In this document: positions 9,985 to 19,189 of the stretch, in pieces
Layout of the letters: every line of letters begins with the position of its first letter
Position numbering within the stretch: position 1 is the first letter of the stretch
Assembly (NCBI RefSeq): GCF_026619415.1
Contig: NZ_JAOVZR010000001.1
Span: forward strand, 2,170,001-2,234,000
Source: Hoeflea algicola
GTDB taxonomy: Bacteria > Pseudomonadota > Alphaproteobacteria > Rhizobiales > Rhizobiaceae
DNA length: 64,000 bases
Direction of reading: 5' to 3'
Translations under genes and position numbers: made by a program
The notes under the pieces: generated by a model
Seen by the model: only the letters and a program-made list of their open reading frames with translations
Database searches by the model: none
Told to the model about the DNA's origin: nothing

Positions 9985-10980
9985 TCAGGCTCCCTCCCGC
10001 ACCCCCGACTGATGCTCATCACCTGCGGCATAGCGTTGGGCTATGGCTGCACAGACGAACAATTGGAACTGATGGTAGAGCATCAGCGGCAGGATGATGA
10101 GCCCGGTTGCATGACCTGCAAACAGAATATTCACCATAGGAACACCATTGGCCAAGCTTTTCTGCGAGCCGCAAAACAGAAGACTGACCTCGTCTTCACG
10201 GCTCAAACCAGCCATTTGGCCCATTCGCCGCACAATCACCATTACCAGAAGCAGCAGGATCAAATCGAGTCCGATCAATAGGGACAGCGTCATGCCGTCA
10301 AGCCTCCCCCAGATACCGCCCACGACTCCTGCACTGAAAGCCGAGTAGATGATCAACAGGATCGAGCCGCGGTCGACGGCCATTGTCAGCATCCTGTTCC
10401 TTTCAATCCATGCTCCGATCAACGGTCGCAACAGTTGCCCGGCAACGAACGGCAATAACAGCTGCACGAAGATACCGATTACGGCATTCGCATCGAGCTT
10501 TATGCCGCTGGTCGACAACAGCACAGCCGCAAAAGCCGGGGTCAGGACAACGCTTAAAACGTTGGAAAGGGAAGCGGCGCAAATAGCTGCGGGTACGTTG
10601 CCTCTGGCCATGCCAGTTAACGCAATGGAAGACTGTACGGTCGACGGCAGGATGCAGAGAAAGAGAAAGCCGACGACAAGTTCTTCGGGCAGCCATGAAC
10701 TGGCAAAGAACGCCAGACCGAAGCCGAGGATCGGGAAAACCACATATGTTGTGAAGACGACCAGTAATTGCAGCTTCCAATTGGAGATACCGGCAACGAT
10801 AGCCTGCGCCTTCAGTTTGGCGCCGTACAGAAAGAACAAAAGCGCGACCGCCGCGGAGCTGAGGTGGGAAACAAACCTGGCGGCAGAGCCGGATACGGGC
10901 AGCACGGTGGCGATCACGACCGTGGCAATCAGCAACAGCATATAGGTGTCGATCGGTAATTTCTTCAGGACGCCGCGCAT
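9985..10980 (-). CDS. Bile acid:sodium symporter (BASS/YfeH-like) family protein
   Basis: A 331-residue inner-membrane protein with about nine or ten hydrophobic segments along its length. The GNVPAAICAASLSNVLSVVLTP stretch near residues 128-149 and FCGSQKSLANGVPM near 270 are hallmarks of the SBF/BASS fold (substrate and sodium crossing helices). Family members move bile acids, keto acids or other organic anions with sodium. The C-terminus (AAGDEHQSGVREGA) is polar. It is divergent from a LysR regulator, which probably controls it; the substrate is unknown. Confidence 0.85.
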   Translation of the reverse strand: MRGVLKKLPIDTYMLLLIATVVIATVLPVSGSAARFVSHLSSAAVALLFFLYGAKLKAQAIVAGISNWKLQLLVVFTTYVVFPILGFGLAFFASSWLPEELVVGFLFLCILPSTVQSSIALTGMARGNVPAAICAASLSNVLSVVLTPAFAAVLLSTSGIKLDANAVIGIFVQLLLPFVAGQLLRPLIGAWIERNRMLTMAVDRGSILLIIYSAFSAGVVGGIWGRLDGMTLSLLIGLDLILLLLVMVIVRRMGQMAGLSREDEVSLLFCGSQKSLANGVPMVNILFAGHATGLIILPLMLYHQFQLFVCAAIAQRYAAGDEHQSGVREGA

Positions 10981-11085
10981 GACCCCTCCGCTACGGATTG
11001 TTGCATGTCACTATATTCTAGGCGCTCTTGCGCTCATTTGACATCGTGATAGCCTGAATATCAGTAATCACAATATGAAATAACC

Positions 11086-11967
11086 ATGTCTCCACACCCG
11101 CTGCTTGATCTACCTCCCTCCCTGTTCCGCAGCTTTCTGGCGGTTGCCAACAGCCTGAGTTTCACGGCTGCAGCTGCCCGGCTGGATTTGCGGCAATCCA
11201 CCATCAGTCAGCACATCAAGAAACTGGAGGACGCGACCGGCCAACGTTTGCTGTTGCGGGACACCCACTCCGTTGCCTTGACCGAAGAAGGCGATGCGAT
11301 GATGGAAATCGCCCGCAACATCCTTGACGCCAATGACAGATTGGTCAGTTACTTCATCGACAAGGGAACCCGGGAAAGATTGCGTCTCGGCATCTCTGAG
11401 GATTTTGCAATGTCGCGACTGGCAAACGTGCTGATCGCGTTCAAACGCCACGATCCGCATGTCGATATTGAACTCACGGTCGGCCTTAGTGGTTATCTTT
11501 ATCAGCGCTTCGATGCCGGCGATCTGGATGTGATTTTTGTAAAGCGCAAACCCGGCGACCGCCGCGGCAAGATCGCATGGCGCGAGCGCCTTGTATGGAT
11601 CGCACGCCCGGCATTGCTGCTCCCGCCCAATCTACCCGTGCCGCTTGTGGCATTCGCGCCGCCAAGCATCACCCGGTCGCTGGCAACCGAGACGTTGCAG
11701 AAGGCCGGCAGGAGCTGGCGCATCACCTGCAGCAGCGGGAGTATCAGCGGATTGCGCGCAGCGCTTGTCGCGGGGCTCGGCCTGGCTGCTCATTCCGGCC
11801 GCCTTGTGCCGAGCGGGCTCGTGCAATTGTCGAACGAGGCCAATCTACCGCAATTGCCCGAGATAGAGTTCGTCGCTATCGGTCCGGGACGGACCCAGCC
11901 GCTGGCGATGCGAATGGTCGATATGCTCGTCGAGAATTCAGAGAGCCTTCGCCAGGCAAGGCATTAG
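11086..11967 (+). CDS. LysR family transcriptional regulator
   Basis: A 293-residue LysR-type regulator. The winged helix-turn-helix is at residues 8-66 (FRSFLAVANSLSFTAAAARLDLRQSTISQHIKKLE), followed by a co-inducer domain from about residue 90. A 105-base gap separates it from the divergent symporter gene, the usual arrangement for LysR control of a neighbour and itself. The inducer is unknown, and no convincing T-N11-A site could be singled out in the gap. Confidence 0.88.
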   Translation: MSPHPLLDLPPSLFRSFLAVANSLSFTAAAARLDLRQSTISQHIKKLEDATGQRLLLRDTHSVALTEEGDAMMEIARNILDANDRLVSYFIDKGTRERLRLGISEDFAMSRLANVLIAFKRHDPHVDIELTVGLSGYLYQRFDAGDLDVIFVKRKPGDRRGKIAWRERLVWIARPALLLPPNLPVPLVAFAPPSITRSLATETLQKAGRSWRITCSSGSISGLRAALVAGLGLAAHSGRLVPSGLVQLSNEANLPQLPEIEFVAIGPGRTQPLAMRMVDMLVENSESLRQARH

Positions 11968-12155
11968 AGCATCGTTAGAACACGCGCCGCGTGATACCGA
12001 ACCTGGGCGACGCGCATTTGTTCCTTGTTATTGCGTGCGGTGATCGCAAAACCGCTGCACATGTTTGCGCGACATGCTTCAAGCCCCAGAGACGTGGTTT
12101 ATCTCGTAACCACAACCAACGGGTTTGCGAGAGCGCGTTTGCCACTGATGGCTGA

Positions 12156-13043
12156 TCACCCGATCGGGTTTGCCAAAACACCAATGCCCGATATCTCCAC
12201 CTCCACGTGATCTCCGGGCTGGAGATAGCGCGGTGGAGTGAAGCCGATGCCGACACCTGCCGGTGTACCCGTGGCAATCAGATCGCCCGGCTCCAACGTC
12301 ATCGATTTCGAAAGCGTTTCGATTAGCCGTGGTATATCGAAGATCAGGTCCTTGACGCTGGCGTTCTGGCGCACTTCGCCGTTTACACGGGTTGTCAGTT
12401 GTATGGATCGTATATCGTGCAACTCATCAGCCGTCGTGATCACTGGTCCCATCGGGCAGAACGTGTCCATCGACTTTCCCAGAAACCACTGCTTGTGTTG
12501 GCGCTGGATATCGCGAGAGGTCACATCGTTGATGATCGTATAACCGTACACATGTTTCATCGCATCGGTGCTGTTGATGCCGCGTCCGCCGGTCCCGATG
12601 ACAACGGCCAGTTCGCCTTCATAGTCAACACTACCGGTCGGATCGAGCGCACTTTCCACCGTGTCGCCAGAACCAACGACAGATGTGGTGGCCTTTGTGA
12701 AGATAATCGGCACCTCAGGGATCTGCTGACCAGCGGATGAGCTGTCGAAGCCCGAAACCTCGAATTCCCTGGCGTGGGCATAATAGTTTTTGCCGACACA
12801 AAAGACATTCCGGCGCGGGCGCGGAAAGGGCGCCAACAGCGCCACATCCGTCGGATCGAGCGGCGTTGGAGAAGAAGCGATGATTGCATCTGCTATCTGG
12901 TTGAGAAGAACGGAACCTCCAGCCACGACAGCGTGCATCTCGTCGGGCATGTCAGAATTTAGAATACTGAGCGGGATGATGCCCTCATCAGTCATCACAC
13001 CAACATGCTCTGCACCGTCCAGTGCGTACGTCACCAGCTTCAT
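12156..13043 (-). CDS. Fumarylacetoacetate hydrolase family protein
   Basis: A 295-residue FAH-superfamily enzyme; members hydrolyse or decarboxylate beta-diketo or oxo acids in aromatic and sugar-acid degradation. Metal-binding residues appear in VDYEGELAVVIG near residue 140. The family motifs NDVTSRDIQ and GKSMDTFCPMGP follow at about 170-200, and the C-terminus ends TGTPAGVGIG...PGDHVEVEISGIGVL. The first 60 residues are the small N-terminal domain. It is the last of five leftward genes, 50 bases after tctA, so its substrate is probably delivered by the Tct transporter. Confidence 0.9.
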   Translation of the reverse strand: MKLVTYALDGAEHVGVMTDEGIIPLSILNSDMPDEMHAVVAGGSVLLNQIADAIIASSPTPLDPTDVALLAPFPRPRRNVFCVGKNYYAHAREFEVSGFDSSSAGQQIPEVPIIFTKATTSVVGSGDTVESALDPTGSVDYEGELAVVIGTGGRGINSTDAMKHVYGYTIINDVTSRDIQRQHKQWFLGKSMDTFCPMGPVITTADELHDIRSIQLTTRVNGEVRQNASVKDLIFDIPRLIETLSKSMTLEPGDLIATGTPAGVGIGFTPPRYLQPGDHVEVEISGIGVLANPIG

Positions 13044-13093
13044 AGATTACTACTCCTATTTAAGATTGAGTGGTGCGGGTCCGCGGCCCAGCA

Positions 13094-14617
13094 TTAGTAT
13101 TGCAGGCCTGCTCTGCGGTCGTTCCTCTGCCTACGCTTCTTGAGAAGCAGCGGCACGATCAGCGTTGCCGCGAGCATTGCCCACAGGATTATGGTGATTG
13201 GCGATGAGAAGAAGACGCCGACATCGTTGCCCGAAAGGCGCATCGACAGGATAAAGGATTTCTCGATCAGCGGGCCGAGGATCACGCCGATCAAGATGGC
13301 GGCAACATGGTAGCCCGTCTTGCGCGCTATATATCCAATGATCCCGAATACGACTGCAATTGCGATGTCATCCATGAAACCGCGGGGGACAAACGCCCCG
13401 ACGAGTGTGAATGCAACGATGAGTGGCGCCATGTAATAATTTGGGATCAGCGTGATGCGCGACAGATAGCGTGTCAACGGAAAGATCATGACGAGCATGA
13501 AGACATAAGCGACAAACATCGACATGATGACGCCATAGGCCAGCGTCGGGTCCTGCACGAAAAGCCGGGGTCCAAAAGGTATGCCCTGAAATTGCAGTAC
13601 GACCATCATGACCGCTGCGGTCTCTCCGCCCGGTATCCCGAGCGCTAGCAAGGGAACCATCGCGCCGGTGGTGACGCCATTGTTGGCTGCTTCGGGAGCA
13701 ATGATTCCTTCTTCGGCCCCGGTGCCAAACTTCTCAGGGGTCTTGGAAAAGGCCCGCGCTTGCTGATAGGCAACAAAGGCAGCGATCGGCGCTCCGGCGC
13801 CAGGAAGCACACCGATGACAAGCCCAAGCACGCTGGAGCGCAAGATTAGCCACCAGTGGCGAAAGCAAGCCAAGACATCATGTAGCGCCCGGGACCAACT
13901 GGGTGTGACGACATCTTTATTGTCACCCGCAACGGCACCCTTACCCTGTTCGAGCATGATAAACGCTTCGGAAATGGCAAAGAGGCCGATAAGAGCGGGT
14001 ACCAGTGGAACTCCGTCAAACAGGGAGAGCAAGCCGAAGGTTCCGCGCGGTGTAGCGTAAATGTGGTCGGCGCCCATTGCCCCCAGGAGCAGGCCGAGTG
14101 CGCCGGCGATGAGACCCTTGAGCATATCGTCGGCGGCGATGGCGGCGATAAGCGCGAGCCCGAAGAGCATCACCACCACCAGTTCGGGTGAATGCACGTA
14201 GTAGCCGATATGAGACAGCAACGGCAAACTCGCAAGGGTGATCAACGAGGTCAGGAGGCCGCCGATCACCGAAGCGGTGAAGCTCAGGGCCAGCGCCTTG
14301 GAGGCCAAGCCGCGTTGCGCCATGGGATGCCCGTCGAGCATGGTCGCAGCCGCTCCACCTGTGCCGGGGATGTTCAGCAGGATGGCTGGAATTCCTCCGC
14401 CCAGTTGGCTGGCGCAATAGAGCGCCACCATGAACGTCAACGCGACATGCACGTCCAGCACGAGTGTAAGAGGCAGTAACATAATGATCGTGTTGGCGGC
14501 GCTGAAACCGGGAATTGCACCCATCAGAACCCCAGCTAACACCGCGGGAATGATGACGTACCACATCGACAAAGAATAAAGTAACAGGTCAAAATAACTG
14601 GCGAGGCTCAGATCCAT
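13094..14617 (-). CDS. tctA: Tripartite tricarboxylate transporter, large permease TctA
   Basis: A 507-residue inner-membrane subunit with about ten to twelve hydrophobic segments. It begins MDLSLASYFDLLLYSLS, followed by the family motif AIPGFSAANTIIMLLPLTL and a second copy VLPGAGAPIAAFVAYQ near residue 330. An upstream in-frame ATG at 14809 would add 64 non-membrane residues that overlap tctB and look spurious, so the ATG at 14617 was chosen; it overlaps the tctB end by 10 bases. It works with TctB and the periplasmic TctC to import carboxylates. Confidence 0.92.
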   Translation of the reverse strand: MDLSLASYFDLLLYSLSMWYVIIPAVLAGVLMGAIPGFSAANTIIMLLPLTLVLDVHVALTFMVALYCASQLGGGIPAILLNIPGTGGAAATMLDGHPMAQRGLASKALALSFTASVIGGLLTSLITLASLPLLSHIGYYVHSPELVVVMLFGLALIAAIAADDMLKGLIAGALGLLLGAMGADHIYATPRGTFGLLSLFDGVPLVPALIGLFAISEAFIMLEQGKGAVAGDNKDVVTPSWSRALHDVLACFRHWWLILRSSVLGLVIGVLPGAGAPIAAFVAYQQARAFSKTPEKFGTGAEEGIIAPEAANNGVTTGAMVPLLALGIPGGETAAVMMVVLQFQGIPFGPRLFVQDPTLAYGVIMSMFVAYVFMLVMIFPLTRYLSRITLIPNYYMAPLIVAFTLVGAFVPRGFMDDIAIAVVFGIIGYIARKTGYHVAAILIGVILGPLIEKSFILSMRLSGNDVGVFFSSPITIILWAMLAATLIVPLLLKKRRQRNDRRAGLQY

Positions 14618-15117
14618 GATTGCACGACCGTAACAAGCTGTTCGAAAGGACCCTGTGGAAAACGCGTGCCAAGGATCAAGATGAAGAAAACCCACCCGCC
14701 GATCGCACCGACCGCGGCATAGACCAGCGCTTTGGACCAAGGCCGAAGTCCGGCGAGATAGCTGCCGACAAGCAGAAACACGAAGGTAGTAAGTGTGAAG
14801 CCACCCCACGGCACGAGATAGAGATAGCCGAAGACCAGAACCAAGAAGCCCGCGCGCGCGCGGTGTTCCTGAGGTGGGCCGAGCAACTCGGCCACGCGCC
14901 AGTCAAACCTGTTGGTGACGATCTGACCGAATGTTCGCAGAAAAAACAGCAGGGCAAAGAATAAAAATAGCCCTGCGAGAACCACTCCGCTCAGTTGAGC
15001 CTGGAACGGAAAATTCCAAACCGAAACGATATAATAGACGGCGTACAAGCTTCCAGTAACAGGAATGATGAGTTCCGTTGCTGACGCAGCCCCGACCTTC
15101 GCTTCTGGCGATGCCAT
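14608..15117 (-). CDS. tctB: Tripartite tricarboxylate transporter, small subunit TctB
   Basis: A 169-residue small membrane subunit with four hydrophobic segments: ELIIPVTGSLYAVYYIV, the LSGVVLAGLFLFFALLFFL region, FLVLVFGYLYLVPW with the following FTLTTFVFLLVGSYLA, and ALVYAAVGAIGGWVFFILILG. The start at MASPEAK (15117) is preferred; a start at 15156 adds 13 residues. It overlaps tctA and lies 61 bases after the tctC stop. TctB proteins are poorly conserved; the call rests on layout and size. Confidence 0.85.
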   Translation of the reverse strand: MASPEAKVGAASATELIIPVTGSLYAVYYIVSVWNFPFQAQLSGVVLAGLFLFFALLFFLRTFGQIVTNRFDWRVAELLGPPQEHRARAGFLVLVFGYLYLVPWGGFTLTTFVFLLVGSYLAGLRPWSKALVYAAVGAIGGWVFFILILGTRFPQGPFEQLVTVVQSWI

Positions 15118-15178
15118 GTCAATCTCCACTCGTTGGGAAGTAAAGCGAGCCAGCACCGTTGGTTGGCTCGCAATGCTC

Positions 15179-16213
15179 TCACTTTTTGCCAGTTAGAAGA
15201 TCGCGATATTTCTTGGCCATATCAGCGAACTGCTGGGCGCTTGCCATTGCGATCTCGCGATCACCCGGATCAATGAAGCTGGCCGGGACGCCTGCCGCTT
15301 CGACTGCATTTGCATAGGCCGGATCCTGCAACGTGGCTTGCATACTATCGGCCAGGATCTTCACCTGATCCGGATATGCTTCTACGGCCGCCCCCTGAAG
15401 CCCCCATGCGCGCGAAGAGATCATCGGGGGAATGTTCGTGCCGAGCGCCTGGTTGACCGGCGGCGCGTTGTCTGTGCTTCCAGGCACCACGTTCTTGTTG
15501 GCGAACACACCAAGCACACGAACCTGATCGCCGAGTACAATGGAGTTGGTCAACGGCAACGCGCAACAATCCGCTTCACCGGTAATTGCCGCCATTGCCG
15601 AAGGATTGCCGCCGCCATAAGGCACGAGCGTGAAGTTGGCGCCTGTGGCCTCCCCCATAGCCAGCATACCGATCGAAGCGGGATGGGGCAGACGACTGAC
15701 CGCGCAGGTAACGGTCCGCTTTTTTGCGGTATCAATCAGGTCTTCGAGAGACTTGATCGGGCTATTGGCACCGACCCAGACGTTCATTGGCTCAGACAGG
15801 GTCTGTTCGACATAAACAATGTCGCGACCGACCTCGATCCCGGTTTTCTGTAACTCGAGCATGATAACTTCAGGCCCAAGATTAGCGAACAGCAGGTTGT
15901 AGCAATCAGGCTCACTGCTCATGAAGAACCTATAGCCCACCTCGCCGGCCGCGCCCGGGTAGTATCTGAAGTTGAAATTCGTCTTCAGATGGTTACCCCA
16001 GATCTTTGTGAAAACCCGGGCGTCGCGGTCAGCGCCACCACCTTCGCCCGTCGGGATAATAATATTGATATCACGGCTCGGGTAACCGGCAGCGAACCCC
16101 GGGCGAGCGCCCGCAAATCCGCCGATGCCGACTGCAGCCGTAACAAGCGCGCTGTTTCGCAGAAACCCGCGCCTGCTCATACCCGTATTGCAACTATGGT
16201 TATCTTTACGCAT
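15179..16213 (-). CDS. tctC: Tripartite tricarboxylate transporter, binding protein TctC
   Basis: A 344-residue extracytoplasmic solute receptor. The N-terminus has a twin-arginine-like signal (MSRRGFLRNSALVTAAVG) with cleavage expected after ARPGFA or GFAAG. The mature domain opens YPSRDINIIIPTGEGGGADRDAR, typical of TctC/Bug receptors, and has the ligand-loop GAAGEVGYRFF. It is the first tct gene. A 114-base gap separates it from the upstream hydrolase gene, so a separate promoter is possible. The ligand is an unidentified carboxylate. Confidence 0.9.
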   Translation of the reverse strand: MRKDNHSCNTGMSRRGFLRNSALVTAAVGIGGFAGARPGFAAGYPSRDINIIIPTGEGGGADRDARVFTKIWGNHLKTNFNFRYYPGAAGEVGYRFFMSSEPDCYNLLFANLGPEVIMLELQKTGIEVGRDIVYVEQTLSEPMNVWVGANSPIKSLEDLIDTAKKRTVTCAVSRLPHPASIGMLAMGEATGANFTLVPYGGGNPSAMAAITGEADCCALPLTNSIVLGDQVRVLGVFANKNVVPGSTDNAPPVNQALGTNIPPMISSRAWGLQGAAVEAYPDQVKILADSMQATLQDPAYANAVEAAGVPASFIDPGDREIAMASAQQFADMAKKYRDLLTGKK

Positions 16214-16327
16214 TTTCTCCTCCTCCTTTAGAAGTAATTGCCAGATCGGTCAGTCCTTTGCCTTGCTGGATTGGTTTCTCAATGCATATTCACACTGGGC
16301 TAAACGCAACTATTTTGATGTATTGGT

Positions 16328-17257
16328 TTATTTGGTCTTCTTCTCACCAGTGTAGAGCGCAGCAGGTTGTTCGTAGAAGGACTGCAGGATTTGATAGACC
16401 ATCATGTAATTCTTCTGCTGAAATGAAGCGTGCGAGATACCCTGCATGACACTGAACTGCTTGTTGGGATGAGGCAGTGCGGCGAAGAACTTCAACAGGT
16501 CGTCGAAGCTAGCGATACCGTCATACTCGCCGCGCATAACAAGCGTCGGCATGGTGAGTTTGGCCGGATCGGTCAGCGGCAGGTTCGCGCACATATCGAC
16601 ATAAGTGCCGGTCGGCATCGAATCGTCCAACGCCAGGATTGCATCGGCAAACGCCTCGACAACCTTCTCTTCCGCTGTACCAGGATGATCCCGGTTAAAG
16701 ACCGAATGGACAAAGGCGCGATCTATGGGCCGACGCTTCATGGCTCGAAACGTATCCAGCTTCTTCCGGCGTTCGGCCAGGGTTGGACTGCCCTCGCCTG
16801 TCCAAACAAAAGCATCTAATGCAAGCTTTTCAACACGTTCGGGGTGCCTCTCGGCAAACGCTGCGCCCCTAAGCGCACCCGACGAGATCCCGTAGACAAG
16901 GAACTTTTCAGCACCCGTCGTTTTCATTATGTAGTCGCTGGCAGCGGACAGATCGTCCGCTCCGTCGGCTATGCTCGCTGCGATGTCCCGGTTCTTGTCC
17001 GATCGACCGTAGCCCTCCATGTCGACACACCAGGCGTCAAAGCCCTGAGAGGCGAACCAGTCCATAGCAGAGGACCATGGCCGACCCTCGACCTGCAGGT
17101 CAAAGGTTGGTTGCGACGCCATGGAGGAACCGTGGACGAAAAGGACAGTCCCCTTGGGCGTTCCAGAAGGTGCGCGCTTCTGCCAGAGAAAGAGATTGAC
17201 GTCGCCCTTCCTAGCCCAGTGTTCGACACCGACGACGCTTTGTGCAGTTTCTGCCAT
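16328..17257 (-). CDS. Alpha/beta hydrolase
   Basis: A 309-residue alpha/beta hydrolase. The oxyanion-hole motif FVHGSSM is near residue 40, the nucleophile elbow GISSGA near 123 (serine in GxSxG), the acid in MRGEYDG near 224 and the histidine in GISHASF near 268. No signal peptide is visible, so it is probably cytoplasmic. It lies upstream of the Tct genes and divergent from the FCD regulator. It may hydrolyse an ester, lactone or C-C bond in the imported acid's pathway; the reaction is not assignable from sequence. Confidence 0.85.
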   Translation of the reverse strand: MAETAQSVVGVEHWARKGDVNLFLWQKRAPSGTPKGTVLFVHGSSMASQPTFDLQVEGRPWSSAMDWFASQGFDAWCVDMEGYGRSDKNRDIAASIADGADDLSAASDYIMKTTGAEKFLVYGISSGALRGAAFAERHPERVEKLALDAFVWTGEGSPTLAERRKKLDTFRAMKRRPIDRAFVHSVFNRDHPGTAEEKVVEAFADAILALDDSMPTGTYVDMCANLPLTDPAKLTMPTLVMRGEYDGIASFDDLLKFFAALPHPNKQFSVMQGISHASFQQKNYMMVYQILQSFYEQPAALYTGEKKTK

Positions 17258-17330
17258 GCAGGCCTCCTATCCTTGAAACAAGCTCGCCAGAATCAAGATC
17301 GGGGTCACAATTCTGGCCAAATACGAATAT

Positions 17331-17341
17331 TGGTGCTACCA
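17331..17341. promoter_or_regulatory. Candidate FCD/GntR operator
   Basis: TGGTGCTACCA fits the FCD-GntR half-site pattern T-N-GT-NNN-AC-N-A exactly and lies between the divergent hydrolase and FCD regulator genes. A looser GGTCAATACC follows at 17364-17373. Likely autoregulation plus control of the leftward tct block; inferred. Confidence 0.5.
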
Positions 17342-17465
17342 TTAAGATCCGTTTGGTTTAAATGGTCAATACCGATTTGGATTTTTTTCCGATTGAACGT
17401 GACGCACCTACGCCTTTGCGATAGACATTGGTCCGATCAACATTCAACCATTTGAGGTCTTTGGA

Positions 17466-18176
17466 ATGAGTTTGCCGTCCCTTTCTTTGCAGGACATCGA
17501 CAGGAAATCTCGAAAACCGTCCCATATCGTTGATGCGGCGATCGAGAAATTCCTGGAGCGGCCGGATATCGGGCCGGGGAGCAAATTGCCGACCGAACGC
17601 GCGCTCGCTGCGGAGCTCAACGTTGCGCGCAGCGCGGTGCGGGTAGCGCTGGCGCGGCTGGAATTGCAGGGACGCGTGGTCCGTATTACCGGCAGCGGCA
17701 CCTATGTCGCGGATCCCGACCCCCTGGCCAAACCCGAAATAAGCACGGCAGCTGGCGATTCGAGCCCGATCGAGATCATGGAGGCACGACTGCTGATCGA
17801 ACCCTGCCTTGCAGGCCCCGTGGTTGCGCGAGGCAACAGCGCCGATCTTGCCGCGATCCGCCACGCCATGAACCAGGCTGTCGAGGCCGTTGATTTCGAG
17901 ATGTTTGAATATTGGGACGGTGTATTTCATCACGCAATTGCGGAAGCGACGCACAACCAGCTCCTGATTGACGTCTATCAGACCATCACCACCTCGCGTG
18001 AACAGGCCGACTGGGGTGATATGAAGCGCTCCAGTTTCACGGAAGAACGGCGCCAGACCTACAACAGGGAGCATGGCGAAATCATAGCCGCGCTTCAAAC
18101 GCGAAATACCGCTCGTGCAGAGGCTGCAGTGCGCGCTCACTTGCTGACGGTACGCCATAATCTGCTCGAGCTTTGA
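17466..18176 (+). CDS. GntR family regulator, FCD domain
   Basis: A 236-residue FadR-subfamily regulator. The N-terminal winged helix has the usual LPTERALAAELNVARSAVRVALARLELQGRVVR segment at about residues 40-72. The C-terminal FCD domain carries the helical metal/ligand core (EARLLIEPCLAG near 105 and the histidine in EYWDGVFHHAIAEATHN near 150). FCD regulators usually sense organic acids and de-repress in their presence. It is 29 bases before tauE and divergent from the hydrolase and Tct operon, so it probably controls both directions. Confidence 0.88.
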   Translation: MSLPSLSLQDIDRKSRKPSHIVDAAIEKFLERPDIGPGSKLPTERALAAELNVARSAVRVALARLELQGRVVRITGSGTYVADPDPLAKPEISTAAGDSSPIEIMEARLLIEPCLAGPVVARGNSADLAAIRHAMNQAVEAVDFEMFEYWDGVFHHAIAEATHNQLLIDVYQTITTSREQADWGDMKRSSFTEERRQTYNREHGEIIAALQTRNTARAEAAVRAHLLTVRHNLLEL

Positions 18177-18205
18177 GAATTTTTCTTTTCTAAGAGCTTA
18201 TAATA

Positions 18206-18958
18206 ATGTCACTTCTCGCGATTTCCTTCTTTGCCTTCCTTGCGGTTGGCACGTCCTTTCTGTCTGGCGTTTTCGGTATGGCCGGCGGCATGCTGTTGAT
18301 GGGAGGGCTACTTTACATGGTGCCTGTGGGCGACGCGATGATCCTGCATGGCCTTACCCAGCTCACCTCGAACGGATGGCGGGCGCTACTCTGGCGACCT
18401 TATGTGCGCTGGACGATCATCGCTCGATACGGATTGGGCCTGCTTCTGGCCGGCGCGCTCTTCTCATCCATGGAAATTGTGCCTCAGCAGGAGTTGATCT
18501 TCCTTATACTCGGGCTCGTTCCCTTTATCGGCAGAGTTCTTCCGGCACAGTGGGTTCCCCCTGTCAATCAGCGCGCAGGCGCCGAGATCTGCGGCTTTAT
18601 CGGCACTTCATTCCAGTTGCTGTCCGGTGTCTCCGGACCGATGTTGGACATTTTCTTTATTCGCTCCCCCCTGAACCGCCGTGAAATCGTCGCCACCAAG
18701 GCGATGTGTCAGGTCATCACCCACATTTCGAAACTGCTGTATTTTGGCATGCTAATCCGTGGCGAGACCACGGATGTCACGACGCCTCCGGTGATTGCCA
18801 TTGCTGCGCTTTGCGCTGTGGTCGGGACCATTCTCAGCCGCTCCGTGCTTGACCGGCTGACCGACACCAACTTTCGTCGTTACACTTGGTGGATACTCTA
18901 CGCGATTGGCACTGCCTACCTCGCGCGCTCGCTGTATTCCCTGATTCAGACAACCTGA
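18206..18958 (+). CDS. Sulfite exporter TauE/SafE family protein
   Basis: A 250-residue membrane protein with about seven or eight hydrophobic segments and the N-terminal TauE/SafE motif GVFGMAGGMLLMGGLLYMVP. The repeat motif in the second half is GTSFQLLSGVSGP. Family members export sulfite, sulfoacetate or other small anions, but many have no known substrate. It follows the FCD regulator by 29 bases, probably co-transcribed. It may release an acid product of the local pathway; this is inference. Confidence 0.85.
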   Translation: MSLLAISFFAFLAVGTSFLSGVFGMAGGMLLMGGLLYMVPVGDAMILHGLTQLTSNGWRALLWRPYVRWTIIARYGLGLLLAGALFSSMEIVPQQELIFLILGLVPFIGRVLPAQWVPPVNQRAGAEICGFIGTSFQLLSGVSGPMLDIFFIRSPLNRREIVATKAMCQVITHISKLLYFGMLIRGETTDVTTPPVIAIAALCAVVGTILSRSVLDRLTDTNFRRYTWWILYAIGTAYLARSLYSLIQTT

Positions 18959-19147
18959 AACTCGAACCTTCCGGTCACCTCCGGTCTGCCTTGCAATAAC
19001 GGCACGCAGAAACACAGAACATATGCGCATTGCGCTGGTTCGGTTTGGTTGACGCAGGGCTACGATTTCACCCATCCAGCCAAACCATCCTTCCAAGGGG
19101 AAAAACAGGTACCATTGACAGGACTTTGGTTCGCCTTTATGGATTTT

Positions 19148-19167
19148 TTGGTTAACCGGTTGGCCAA
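19148..19167. promoter_or_regulatory. 20-bp imperfect palindrome before reductase gene
   Basis: TTGGTTAACCGGTTGGCCAA is palindromic at 16 of 20 positions about a central ACCGGT, and contains the perfect palindromes GGTTAACC and TTGGCCAA. It ends 22 bases before the reductase ATG at 19190. An operator is plausible, but its regulator is unknown. Confidence 0.4.
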
Positions 19168-19189
19168 TTATAAGTTCGAGGTGTTGAAT

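Noticed and set aside
9498-10031. 177-codon open frame overlapping the symporter end
   Set aside because: No ribosome site, odd composition and no family match; listed as an intergenic gap.
14618-14809. Longer TctA with 64 extra N-terminal residues
   Set aside because: The extension overlaps tctB, is not membrane-like and precedes the typical MDLSLAS start.
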